Shown: positions 1 to 6,248 of the stretch, in pieces | How the letters are laid out: the number at the start of each line of letters is the position of its first letter | Position numbering within the stretch: position 1 is the first letter of the stretch | The notes under the pieces: generated by a model | The model's database searches: none | What the model was told of the DNA's origin: nothing | The model's input: the letters and a program-made list of their open reading frames with translations, nothing else | Translations under genes and position numbers: made by a program | Origin: Selenomonas sp. AE3005 | GTDB taxonomy: Bacteria > Bacillota > Negativicutes > Selenomonadales > Selenomonadaceae | Assembly: GCF_905233635.1 (NCBI RefSeq) | Contig: NZ_CAJODG010000061.1 | Span: forward strand, 1-13,562 | DNA: 13,562 nt | Direction: 5' to 3'

Positions 1-397
1 CATCATTGTACCAGGGACGGGTACGCGGGTCGAGCGTTCCCGTGCTCTTGTTCTGCGTGCGGTAGGAAGCAAAATAGCCGTCCTCCGCGCCGATGTTCAG
101 GTCAAGAATTTCCGGGTCGGAAGTCCCCAGCGCCAGAGAAGCAATGGACTTGATTCTGCTTTCATCCCCGTTGAACTCCGTCATCAGGTCTGCGGCATAC
201 TGCGCTGATGCGCCTTTCTTCATCAGCCAGCCGTCCAGATCATTCTGCGCCGCGTTCATAGATGCAGTAAACTCCGCATTGACTGCAGATTCCAGATTCT
301 TGTCCGCCGTATAAAAGCCGATGATGGAGATTACTGCCAGCAGCGCACCGACAATGCCTGACAAAATATAAAACTTTTGCCGAATTCCCATAAACAT
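1..397 (-). CDS. Methyl-accepting chemotaxis protein, N-terminal part (Cache sensor domain)
   Basis: Only the first 132 codons lie in the window; the gene continues past base 1. The translation starts MFMGIRQKFYILSGIVGALL, a short basic segment followed by one membrane helix (about residues 8-28). An extracytoplasmic domain follows, containing DPRTRPWYND near residue 123, the hallmark of dCache_1 sensor domains of chemotaxis receptors. The expected second helix, HAMP and signalling domains would be off the window. The start at 397 is chosen because AAGGAGAGG lies about 7 bases upstream; an in-frame ATG at 391 is the alternative. By family it would sense a small ligand outside the membrane and signal to CheA, but a Cache-domain diguanylate cyclase or histidine kinase is not excluded because the output domain is missing. 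No convincing promoter was seen in the 151 bases up to hpf. Confidence 0.8.
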   Translation of the reverse strand, partial: MFMGIRQKFYILSGIVGALLAVISIIGFYTADKNLESAVNAEFTASMNAAQNDLDGWLMKKGASAQYAADLMTEFNGDESRIKSIASLALGTSDPEILDLNIGAEDGYFASYRTQNKSTGTLDPRTRPWYND

Positions 398-510
398 CCA
401 TCCTCTCCTTGTATTTGTAAATCCCCAATCATAACCATTTGTTTTTTTATTTCTACACCAATGCAATAAATCCTTTTGCAAATAAAAATTTTCTAAAAAT
501 ATATGACAGC

Positions 511-534
511 AAAAAACCCTCCCCGAAGGGAGGG
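511..534 (-). terminator. Rho-independent terminator of hpf
   Basis: Read on the minus strand, CCCTCCC-TTCG-GGGAGGG forms a 7-bp GC-rich stem with a UUCG tetraloop and is followed at once by six T. It lies 14 bases beyond the hpf stop codon and ends transcription of hpf before the chemotaxis receptor gene. Confidence 0.93.
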
Positions 535-548
535 CCGTATGCGCTTAT

Positions 549-1091
549 TTACTGACCGGATTCAATCAGGCCGTAATTGCCATCGGTACGCTTGTAGACC
601 ACCTGTACATCCTCTGTCTCCGAATTGCGGAACACGAAGAAATTGTGATTCAGCAGGTTCATCTGCATGATAGCCTCCTGCACGTCCATGGGTTTAACCA
701 CAAAACGTTTGGTCTTAACTACCTGATACTCTTCATCATCAGCAGGTGCATCTACCGGTGCAGCCTTGAAGGCCTCTGCCTTAAAGCCGCCGCCGCGGAA
801 CCGGCGGGCCAGTTTCGTTTTCTGTTTATGAATCTGGCGTTCGAGTTTTTCCACTACCAGATCAATCGACGTGTACATATCCATCGTGGCTTCCTCGCCG
901 CGAAGCAGGATGCCATTCTGCACGGGAACCGTCACCTCAACAATGTGCCGCCCCTTCGATACGGTCAGCAGAACCGAAATGTCACCTACATTGTCAAAAT
1001 ACTTGGTGACTTTGCCTACGCGCTTTTCTACATATTCACGCAGGGAAGGAGTAATCTCGATGTTCTTGCCTCTTACAGTGAATGTTGCCAT
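549..1091 (-). CDS. hpf: Ribosome hibernation promoting factor, long form
   Basis: The 180-residue protein begins MATFTVRGKNIEITPSLREYVEKRV, typical of the N-terminal S30AE domain (about residues 1-100) that binds the 30S decoding region. A charged linker of about 25 residues leads to a C-terminal S30AE_C domain (about 123-180) with KRFVVKPMDVQEAIMQMNLL and HNFFVFRNSE. That tail dimerises long HPF and so pairs two 70S ribosomes into inactive 100S particles in stationary phase or stress. The length matches long HPF of Firmicutes, not the short HPF/YfiA of enterobacteria. The start at 1091 has AAGGGGA 8 bases upstream; an ATG at 1100 overlaps that site and is less likely. The gene is monocistronic, bounded by the csp terminator upstream and its own terminator downstream. 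Confidence 0.96.
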   Translation of the reverse strand: MATFTVRGKNIEITPSLREYVEKRVGKVTKYFDNVGDISVLLTVSKGRHIVEVTVPVQNGILLRGEEATMDMYTSIDLVVEKLERQIHKQKTKLARRFRGGGFKAEAFKAAPVDAPADDEEYQVVKTKRFVVKPMDVQEAIMQMNLLNHNFFVFRNSETEDVQVVYKRTDGNYGLIESGQ

Positions 1092-1214
1092 ACGACACAT
1101 CCCCTTTCTTTGATGCCGCAGGACTAAGCCTGCAGATAATTAGCAACTTATGAGGTTTATACTTTATATATTCGCGCCCCCGAAGAAAATCCCTTCTTTT
1201 ATTTGCGTAAAAAT

Positions 1215-1247
1215 AAAAAAAGCCTTCCCCTTTTTTCAGGGGAAGAC
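1215..1247 (-). terminator. Rho-independent terminator of the cold-shock gene
   Basis: On the minus strand a 9-bp stem (GTCTTCCCC with GGGGAAGGC, one G-U pair) with an 8-base loop is followed by seven T, then ATTT. It begins 23 bases after the csp stop codon. Confidence 0.93.
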
Positions 1248-1269
1248 TCATTTTCGCGTATAAAGATAA

Positions 1270-1470
1270 TTATGCCGTCTTTACAACGTTAGACGCCTGT
1301 GGGCCACGAGCACCTTCCACGATGTCGAATTCTACATCCTGACCTTCGTTAAGCGTCTTGAAGCCTTCGTCATTGATAGCGGAGAAATGTACAAATACAT
1401 CGTCGCCATCTTCACGAGCAATAAAGCCATAACCTTTTTCAGCGCTGAACCATTTAACTTTACCTACCAT
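1270..1470 (-). CDS. Cold-shock protein, CspA family
   Basis: This 66-residue protein is a single OB-fold cold-shock domain. MVGKVKWFSAEKGYGFI contains the RNP1 motif K12-G-Y-G-F-I17, and RNP2 is V25-F-V-H-F29; the aromatic residues that stack on single-stranded nucleic acid are present. Members act as RNA chaperones in the cytoplasm and keep mRNA unfolded, especially in the cold. The start at 1470 follows AGGAGGAAT with 4-5 bases between. A longer reading from 1518 has no ribosome site and lacks family support. A consensus promoter (1524-1552) gives a leader of about 47 bases, shorter than the long thermosensor leader of E. coli cspA, so constitutive high expression is plausible (inference). 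Confidence 0.96.
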   Translation of the reverse strand: MVGKVKWFSAEKGYGFIAREDGDDVFVHFSAINDEGFKTLNEGQDVEFDIVEGARGPQASNVVKTA

Positions 1471-1523
1471 CGAGATTCCTCCTACTTGAAACTTACCAGT
1501 CGCTAAACCACGACCCAATAATA

Positions 1524-1552
1524 ATTATAAATCCTGATTATTGAACTGTCAA
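1524..1552 (-). promoter_or_regulatory. Consensus sigma-70-type promoter of the cold-shock gene
   Basis: On the minus strand TTGACA (1552-1547), a 17-base spacer and TATAAT (1529-1524) match both consensus hexamers exactly. The predicted start of transcription is near 1517. Confidence 0.9.
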
Positions 1553-1602
1553 CCAATTCATATATATGTGTACAATTATAAAGAGAAAAATTTTTTCCTT
1601 CC

Positions 1603-2322
1603 TTATAATACTTTAGACAGGAAGTTCTTTGTTCTCTCCTGCTGCGGATGTTCAAACAGTTCCTGCGGCGAACCCTGCTCCAATACCTGCCCATCGTCTA
1701 CAAACAGTACCCTGTCGGCCACTTCCCGGGCAAAACCCATTTCATGCGTGACGATGACCATGGTCATGCCCTCTTTCGCCAGGGAACGCATAACGTCCAG
1801 AACCTCACCGACCATCTCCGGGTCTAAAGCCGAGGTCGGTTCGTCAAACAGCATAACCTTTGGTTCCATGGCCAGGGCCCGGGCAATGGCCACACGCTGC
1901 TGCTGGCCGCCGGAAAGCTGGCTGGGGAAGCTCTCCGCCTTATCAGCCAGACCCACTCTCGCCAACAATTCTTTGGCTTTCTTGGCAGCATCGTCACGGC
2001 TGACCTTTTTCACCTTCATCGGTGCCAGCATGATATTTTCCAAAGCCGTCATATGCGGAAACAAATTAAACCGCTGGAACACCATGCCGACTTCTTCACG
2101 CACTTTGTTGATATTGGCCTCGCCATCGAGCGGCGTGCCGGCCACCGTGACTTTGCCAGCAGTGGGTTCCTCCAGATAATTCATGCAGCGGAGCAAGGTG
2201 CTCTTACCGGAACCGGAAGGACCAATCAGCGCCACAACTTCCTGAGGCTCGATATGCAGATTGACGCCTTTGATGACTTCCACCTCGCCAAAGGCTTTAT
2301 GTAAATTTTCAATGACGATCAT
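1603..2322 (-). CDS. Polar amino-acid ABC transporter, ATP-binding protein (GlnQ/ArtM type)
   Basis: The 239-residue protein is a complete ABC ATPase of the PAAT family. It has Walker A GPSGSGKST (34-42), Q-loop Q83, signature LSGGQQQR (136-143), Walker B VMLFDE (156-161), D-loop SALD and switch H193. It hydrolyses ATP on the inner membrane face to drive uptake by the permease just upstream. The ATG at 2322 is preferred: it has GGAGG 10 bases upstream and overlaps the permease stop by 14 bases, which suggests translational coupling. A TTG at 2331 touches the ribosome site and is unlikely. The high similarity of GlnQ, ArtM, HisP and TcyN prevents naming the substrate from sequence. No strong terminator is seen after it; only an AT-rich imperfect palindrome follows. 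Confidence 0.95.
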   Translation of the reverse strand: MIVIENLHKAFGEVEVIKGVNLHIEPQEVVALIGPSGSGKSTLLRCMNYLEEPTAGKVTVAGTPLDGEANINKVREEVGMVFQRFNLFPHMTALENIMLAPMKVKKVSRDDAAKKAKELLARVGLADKAESFPSQLSGGQQQRVAIARALAMEPKVMLFDEPTSALDPEMVGEVLDVMRSLAKEGMTMVIVTHEMGFAREVADRVLFVDDGQVLEQGSPQELFEHPQQERTKNFLSKVL

Positions 2323-2974
2323 CTTTTGCAAACCTCCACTCCAAGAATGCCACGAACCGGGAAATCGTCAAGGTCATAATCAGATAGATTATGGCCACAC
2401 AAGTCCAAATTTCCACCGAGGCATAAGTCTTGGCAATAATCAGCTGACCACGACGGGTAAGTTCCTCAAAACCGATAACCGACACCAGCGAGGAATCTTT
2501 GAGGAGGGCAATAAACTCATTGCCCAGCTGGGGAATAACCCGTTTAAAAGCCTGCGGCACAACGATATAGCGCATGGTCTGCAGCCACGTCATGCCCAAA
2601 GAACGGCCGGCCTCCATCTGCCCCTTGTCGATGGACTGAATGCCGGAACGAAAAATTTCCGCCACGTAGGCACCGGAGTTCAGACCACAGGCACTGATAG
2701 CGGCCACATACGGGTCACTGCGCTGTCCCGTCATAAGCGGCAGGGCAAAATACACCAGAAAAATCTGCACGAGCAGCGGCGTGCCCCGGAAAAAGTCTAC
2801 ATATACAGCGGCCAGCATACGGAAAATTTTTATTTTACCGATACGGGCAATACCCATAAATAAACCGATAATAATACCTACAGCCACCGAAAGAGCCGTA
2901 ATCTTAATCGTAATCCCTGCCCCCAGCAAGAGCAGGGGAAAGGACTGTACAACCAAGTCAAAATTAAAATCCAT
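2309..2974 (-). CDS. Polar amino-acid ABC transporter permease (HisM/GlnP family)
   Basis: The 221-residue membrane protein begins MDFNFDLVVQSFPLLLLGAG and has the usual five hydrophobic segments of PAAT permeases. The EAA loop (MEAGRSLGMTWLQTMRYIVVPQAFK, about residues 128-152) contacts the ATPase, and FFRGTPLLVQIFLVYF near residues 62-77 is a family signature. It forms the transmembrane channel, probably as a homodimer because only one permease gene is present. ATG 2974 is chosen with AGGG 8 bases upstream; GTG 2983 would lie on that site. It is transcribed from its own promoter at 3015-3043, with the ATPase gene overlapping its end. Confidence 0.95.
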   Translation of the reverse strand: MDFNFDLVVQSFPLLLLGAGITIKITALSVAVGIIIGLFMGIARIGKIKIFRMLAAVYVDFFRGTPLLVQIFLVYFALPLMTGQRSDPYVAAISACGLNSGAYVAEIFRSGIQSIDKGQMEAGRSLGMTWLQTMRYIVVPQAFKRVIPQLGNEFIALLKDSSLVSVIGFEELTRRGQLIIAKTYASVEIWTCVAIIYLIMTLTISRFVAFLEWRFAKDDRH

Positions 2975-3014
2975 TTCCTTCACCCTACTTATATTTATTC
3001 AGAAAACATGTATA

Positions 3015-3043
3015 ATTATAGAGCAACCTGCCTGACTTGTCAA
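3015..3043 (-). promoter_or_regulatory. Consensus promoter of the permease-ATPase pair
   Basis: On the minus strand TTGACA (3043-3038), a 17-base spacer and TATAAT (3020-3015) match consensus exactly. The promoter begins four bases beyond the T-run of the binding-protein terminator, so permease and ATPase start a new transcript. Confidence 0.88.
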
Positions 3044-3046
3044 TAC

Positions 3047-3075
3047 AAAAAGCCTCCCCCTCCGAGGGGAAGGCT
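3047..3075 (-). terminator. Rho-independent terminator of the binding-protein gene
   Basis: On the minus strand GCCTTCCCC and GGGGGAGGC form a 9-bp stem with one G-U pair around a short loop, followed by five T. It lies 14 bases past the stop codon of the binding protein. Confidence 0.9.
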
Positions 3076-3088
3076 TGCAAGTCTTACA

Positions 3089-3868
3089 TTACTTCTTGGC
3101 GCCGAACCATTTAGCATAAATCTTGTCGTATTCGCCGTTCTCCTTGAGTTTCTTCAGAGCAGCGTTGACATCATTCTGCAGCTTTTCGTTGTCCTTGTTG
3201 ATGGCAATGCCATAATCTTCAGCCGTCAGCTTTTCTTCCAGCGTCTTTACGCCTTTGGCAGCGTTCTTGGTGATGAAGTAGTCATTAACAGGACGGTCAT
3301 TGACCACAGCATCTACACCACGCGCCTTGAGTTCCATAAAGCAGTCAGCCGGCGTGTTGAGTTCCTTGATTTCCACGCCTTCGATTTTCTTTACTTCGGC
3401 AGCGCTGGTCGTGCCAATCTGGACAGCCACCTTCTTGCCCTTCAAATCGGCAAATTTCTTGATGGCCGTCTCATCATCACGCACCACCATGGTGAGGCCG
3501 GACTGGTAATACGGCTCGGAGAAACGTACATTCTGCTTGCGCTCATCGTTGATGGTCATGCCGGAGATAACCACATCTACGCTCTTGCCCTGCAGTGCCG
3601 GAATCAGACCGTCAAAGCCCAGATTCTGAATTTCCACATCGCGGCCCATTTCTTTGGCAATGGCGCGAATAAGATCCATATCAAAACCCTGATATTCCTT
3701 CTGTCCCTCATCCTGGAACTCGAACGGCGGAAAGTCGATGGAAGAACCGACCTTCAAAACCTTCGGAGCCTCGGCCTTGCCGGCACCATTGCCGCCGCCG
3801 CAGCCGGCCAGAGCAAACACAGCAAAAGCGCTGGCTGCTACAAGAGACATAATTTTTTTCATGTTCAT
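3089..3868 (-). CDS. Polar amino-acid ABC transporter substrate-binding lipoprotein
   Basis: The 259-residue protein starts MNMKKIMSLVAASAFAVFAL with lipobox ALAGC, so it is cleaved before C23 and lipid-anchored. The mature part is an SBP_bac_3 domain with LKVGSSIDFPPFEF, GFDMDLIRAIAKEMG, DVVISGMTINDERKQNVRFSEPYY and a late VNDRPVNDYF segment. It captures an amino acid outside the inner membrane and delivers it to the permease encoded next. The substrate (arginine, cystine, glutamine or other) cannot be assigned. The start at 3868 has GGGG 7 bases upstream; the longer reading from 3952 crosses a terminator-like hairpin and lacks a signal peptide, so it is rejected. Transcription may start inside repeat copy R1 (3959-3987) and pass through the hairpin at 3903-3939. 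Confidence 0.95.
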   Translation of the reverse strand: MNMKKIMSLVAASAFAVFALAGCGGGNGAGKAEAPKVLKVGSSIDFPPFEFQDEGQKEYQGFDMDLIRAIAKEMGRDVEIQNLGFDGLIPALQGKSVDVVISGMTINDERKQNVRFSEPYYQSGLTMVVRDDETAIKKFADLKGKKVAVQIGTTSAAEVKKIEGVEIKELNTPADCFMELKARGVDAVVNDRPVNDYFITKNAAKGVKTLEEKLTAEDYGIAINKDNEKLQNDVNAALKKLKENGEYDKIYAKWFGAKK

Positions 3869-3902
3869 AGATAATCCCCATCCTCGAATTAAATTTACAG
3901 TG

Positions 3903-3939
3903 AAACAAAAATGGAGTCTGAGCGTTTCGCTCAAACTCC
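3903..3939 (-). terminator. Terminator-like hairpin between the zinc-ribbon gene and the binding-protein gene
   Basis: On the minus strand GGAGT-TGAGCG pairs with CGCTCA-ACTCC (11 bp, one internal mismatch) around AAA, followed by ATTTTTGTTT. It could simply end the zinc-ribbon transcript. Because the best promoter candidate for the binding protein lies upstream of it, it could also act as an attenuator in that leader. Confidence 0.75.
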
Positions 3940-3958
3940 ACTCGTCACGCACAATGCT

Positions 3959-3987
3959 ATTATAACGCCGTTGTACAAATTTTGCAA
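3959..3987 (-). promoter_or_regulatory. Candidate promoter inside repeat R1
   Basis: On the minus strand TTGCAA (3987-3982), a 17-base spacer and TATAAT (3964-3959) lie within the palindromic repeat. Predicted transcription starts near 3952 and faces the binding-protein gene. The TATAAT is partly the outer arm of the repeat. Confidence 0.5.
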
Positions 3988-4011
3988 AGGCAAAATTTGC
4001 GGAGCGTATAA
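3960..4011. repeat. Palindromic repeat copy R1 (divergent short form)
   Basis: The outer arms TTATAACGC and GCGTATAA enclose an inner stem CAAATTTTGC/GCAAAATTTG. It abuts the stop codon of the zinc-ribbon gene. The left part is nearly identical to copies R2-R4, while the inner stem differs on both sides in a way that keeps pairing. Confidence 0.8.
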
Positions 4012-4302
4012 TTACATTGCTTCGCCTCTCTTCTGATTGAAGCAGTCACGGCAGTATACCGGACGGTCATTTTTCGGCTCAAAAGGAACTTCAGTTTCCT
4101 TGCCGCATTCAGCGCAGACAACCTTAAACATCTGACGCTGTTCGCCACCATCACGGCTACGACGACGCTTGTCACGGCAGTCACGGCAACGAGCCGGTTC
4201 GTTCTCAAAACCCTTCTCAGCGTAGAATTCCTGCTCACCAGCGGTGAACGTAAATTCCTTACCACATTCCTTGCATACCAAAGTCTTGTCTTCAAAAGCC
4301 AT
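4012..4302 (-). CDS. Small double zinc-ribbon protein
   Basis: The 96-residue protein has two CxxC...CxxC modules. The first is CKEC...CRDC (about residues 10-42) with the FTFTAGEQEFYAEKGFENEP spacing of the 'probable zinc-ribbon' family (zf-trcl). The second is CAEC...CRDC (about 63-86). The linker RDKRRRSRDGGEQRQ is strongly basic, which fits nucleic-acid contact (inference). The family is common in Firmicutes and related diderms, but its function is unknown. ATG 4302 has AAGGGG 8 bases upstream. A promoter at 4409-4437 gives a leader of about 100 bases. The gene stands alone, followed by repeat R1 and a terminator-like hairpin. Confidence 0.9.
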   Translation of the reverse strand: MAFEDKTLVCKECGKEFTFTAGEQEFYAEKGFENEPARCRDCRDKRRRSRDGGEQRQMFKVVCAECGKETEVPFEPKNDRPVYCRDCFNQKRGEAM

Positions 4303-4342
4303 ACGATAATCCCCTTACCTAAAAAGAAATAATATTTAGATG

Positions 4343-4360
4343 TCCCTGTGTTCCCTGTGT
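4343..4360. repeat. Two tandem 9-bp units in the zinc-ribbon leader
   Basis: TCCCTGTGT occurs twice in a row (4343-4351, 4352-4360), followed by CCCC. It lies in the presumed 5' leader of the zinc-ribbon transcript. Its role is unknown and it may be chance. Confidence 0.6.
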
Positions 4361-4408
4361 CCCCATTTATTGATAGAATACGCCGAGAATAGAACGCCTA
4401 TGTTTATT

Positions 4409-4437
4409 ATTGTATATTATTCTTTTCACAAATGCAA
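4409..4437 (-). promoter_or_regulatory. Promoter of the zinc-ribbon gene
   Basis: On the minus strand TTGCAT (4437-4432), a 17-base spacer and TACAAT (4414-4409) form a good sigma-70-type promoter. It starts just after the end of the OGT-like gene. Predicted transcription starts near 4402. Confidence 0.75.
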
Positions 4438-4444
4438 GTGTTTT

Positions 4445-6163
4445 TTATATTGTGCAAAAATTCTCCCATATCTCTACATAACGCTGTTCCAGCTCCTGCA
4501 TATAGTTTTTGGCATCCATCAGCGGCGATTTGACAAGGTTGGCGCGCAGGCCGGAATGATAGGCAGCGATAAGCTCAGGGCTGCTGCCCAGCTGCACCGC
4601 CCGGCGCACATAATTGATGTCATTTTCTACCACCAGTTCGCTGACACCGGCATTGGCCAGAATTGATGCACCAAACCTGGAACCGTGCCGCTGTCCCCTG
4701 AGGCTTACCACCGGCACGCCCATCAGCAGCGCCTCGCAGGTAGTCACGCCGCCATTGTAGGGCATGGTGTCCAGCGCTATATCAATATCCCGGTATTCCT
4801 CCAGATAATCAGGACTGTAAGGGCGCATTTCCACCTTTGACAAGTCAAAATTCAGGCGTTTGAGCCTGTCCCTGATAACGGCTTTGCCGGAGGGGATACT
4901 GAGCGTCTTGCCCTTTAATACCAACTTGGAACTGCGCACCTGTTCCAGAATCCCCCTCCACAGAAGCAAAGTTTCATCGGTCAGCTTGGCCAGATTATTA
5001 AAAGAACCGAAGGTCACATAGCCGTTTTTAAGACACGGTGCCTCATAGCCAGCGTCAGGAATTTCCCGCACAGCTCCCGGCGCATAACAGAGATGGGAAT
5101 GAGGCAGACGCAATATCTTTTCCGTAAAGCCTTCCGCGGCAATATTGCCTGCAGGCAGGCAGACTTCATCGGACAGGAAATAATCAATGGTGCCAAGCCC
5201 CGTGGTATTCATATAGCCAATTCCTGCCACCTGCACCGGTGCCGGACGATAGGCCATAATGGGCATGCAGTTATTCTGGCTGTGACCTGATAAATCCACC
5301 AGTATATCTATATTGTCTTCAGCTATCAGCCGCGCCGCCGTTCTGGGGCTGCGGCCGCGCAAATCGCGCCATGTGACCGGGGCAGACATCAGACGCTTGG
5401 TCACATTGTCCCGCTGGCCGGTGGAATACACATACACGGAAAAGCGGTCGCCGTTAAAATTGCGCAGCAACGGCGCCACAAAGTTGGCCACTGCATGCTG
5501 GCGAAAATCCGGCGAAACATAGCCCAGCCGCAGTTTTTTATGCGGCAGTTTCTTTTTATGTTCATGGAGATACGGCGTAACCTGCAGCAGCGTTTCGTAT
5601 TTTTCCGCCACCTGCCGTCCCTCGATGGCTCCCTGCTCACGATAGTTACGCATAAACAGGTATTTGCTATAGGCATCAGCCTTTTCCTCTTTATCGCCGG
5701 CCAGCTTGCTGTAGGCCAGCAGCATTTCTGCCGCCATATCGGGGCGGGCCGCCAGATAATAGGCATCAGCGAGCCAGGCTCTGGCCTTCTGCACCATGTA
5801 GTAGTACAAACCGTAAGCAGGGTCTTCCGGTGTCAGCACCAGAATCTTACCGCTTAATTCTGCCAGCAGCCTTGACAGGATGGGGATTTCCTCGTCCAGC
5901 CTGAATTCCAGCCCGGCCAGGCCGCCAGCCACCAGACGCCCTCTGAGATGACCGGGCTTTTTTTGCAGGATTTCATTTACCAGAGCACGGGCCTCTTCAT
6001 AATCCCCCATATACATGGCTGCCTCTGCCATAATCGCCGGGCCGTCCATACTTTCTGCATTTATATTCCATAATTCCCGTGCACAGGCGCGCATCCCCTT
6101 CGGGTCGCCGTCACGGGCAAACTTATCCGCCAGATTTATCCAGTTTAAAGTCTCCTGCTCCAT
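4445..6163 (-). CDS. TPR protein with OGT/SPINDLY-type O-GlcNAc transferase domain
   Basis: The 572-residue protein has an N-terminal helical TPR-like region (about 1-200) and a C-terminal Glyco_transf_41 (GT41) domain. LRLGYVSPDFRQHAVANF carries H223, aligning with the conserved His of human OGT (FGNH). FGSFNNLAKLTDETLLLW carries K393, matching the UDP-binding catalytic-pocket Lys of OGT (K842 in human). DTMPYNGGVTTCEALLMGVPVV and SRFGASILANAG match the nucleotide-sugar site. It should transfer a sugar, probably GlcNAc, to Ser/Thr of cytoplasmic protein. As last gene of the operon with fliB, flagellin is the likely acceptor (inference). ATG 6163 is used with GGGAG 11 bases upstream; TTG 6181 overlaps that site. 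No terminator is evident after it. Confidence 0.92.
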   Translation of the reverse strand: MEQETLNWINLADKFARDGDPKGMRACARELWNINAESMDGPAIMAEAAMYMGDYEEARALVNEILQKKPGHLRGRLVAGGLAGLEFRLDEEIPILSRLLAELSGKILVLTPEDPAYGLYYYMVQKARAWLADAYYLAARPDMAAEMLLAYSKLAGDKEEKADAYSKYLFMRNYREQGAIEGRQVAEKYETLLQVTPYLHEHKKKLPHKKLRLGYVSPDFRQHAVANFVAPLLRNFNGDRFSVYVYSTGQRDNVTKRLMSAPVTWRDLRGRSPRTAARLIAEDNIDILVDLSGHSQNNCMPIMAYRPAPVQVAGIGYMNTTGLGTIDYFLSDEVCLPAGNIAAEGFTEKILRLPHSHLCYAPGAVREIPDAGYEAPCLKNGYVTFGSFNNLAKLTDETLLLWRGILEQVRSSKLVLKGKTLSIPSGKAVIRDRLKRLNFDLSKVEMRPYSPDYLEEYRDIDIALDTMPYNGGVTTCEALLMGVPVVSLRGQRHGSRFGASILANAGVSELVVENDINYVRRAVQLGSSPELIAAYHSGLRANLVKSPLMDAKNYMQELEQRYVEIWENFCTI

Positions 6164-6210
6164 AAATAGACTAACTCCCAAGATTTGTTTAAATGCTTAC
6201 GTATTACTTA

Positions 6211-6238
6211 TATTGGTTCTACACTATTGGTTCTACAC
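6211..6238. repeat. Perfect tandem duplication of a 14-bp unit
   Basis: TATTGGTTCTACAC occurs twice head to tail (6211-6224, 6225-6238) in the 85-base gap between fliB and the OGT-like gene. It is the widest gap of the operon. No terminator or strong promoter was found there. Confidence 0.85.
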
Positions 6239-6248
6239 ATCTGCCCAC

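Noticed and set aside
240..428. 62-codon minus-strand open frame overlapping the chemotaxis receptor start
   Set aside because: The other frame gives a membrane helix, a Cache motif and a good ribosome site, so this one is a shadow.
1117..1132. Small hairpin GCAGG-CTTAGT-CCTGC in the hpf leader
   Set aside because: The stem is only 5 bp with no T-run; no known regulatory RNA is recognised.
1590..1603. Terminator after the ABC ATPase gene (GGAAAAAATTTTTC region near 1585-1605)
   Set aside because: The palindrome is nearly all A/T with no GC-rich stem, so it is not convincing as an intrinsic terminator.
3008..3874. 288-codon plus-strand open frame opposite the binding protein
   Set aside because: The minus strand encodes a complete lipoprotein with lipobox and family motifs; the plus frame is its shadow.
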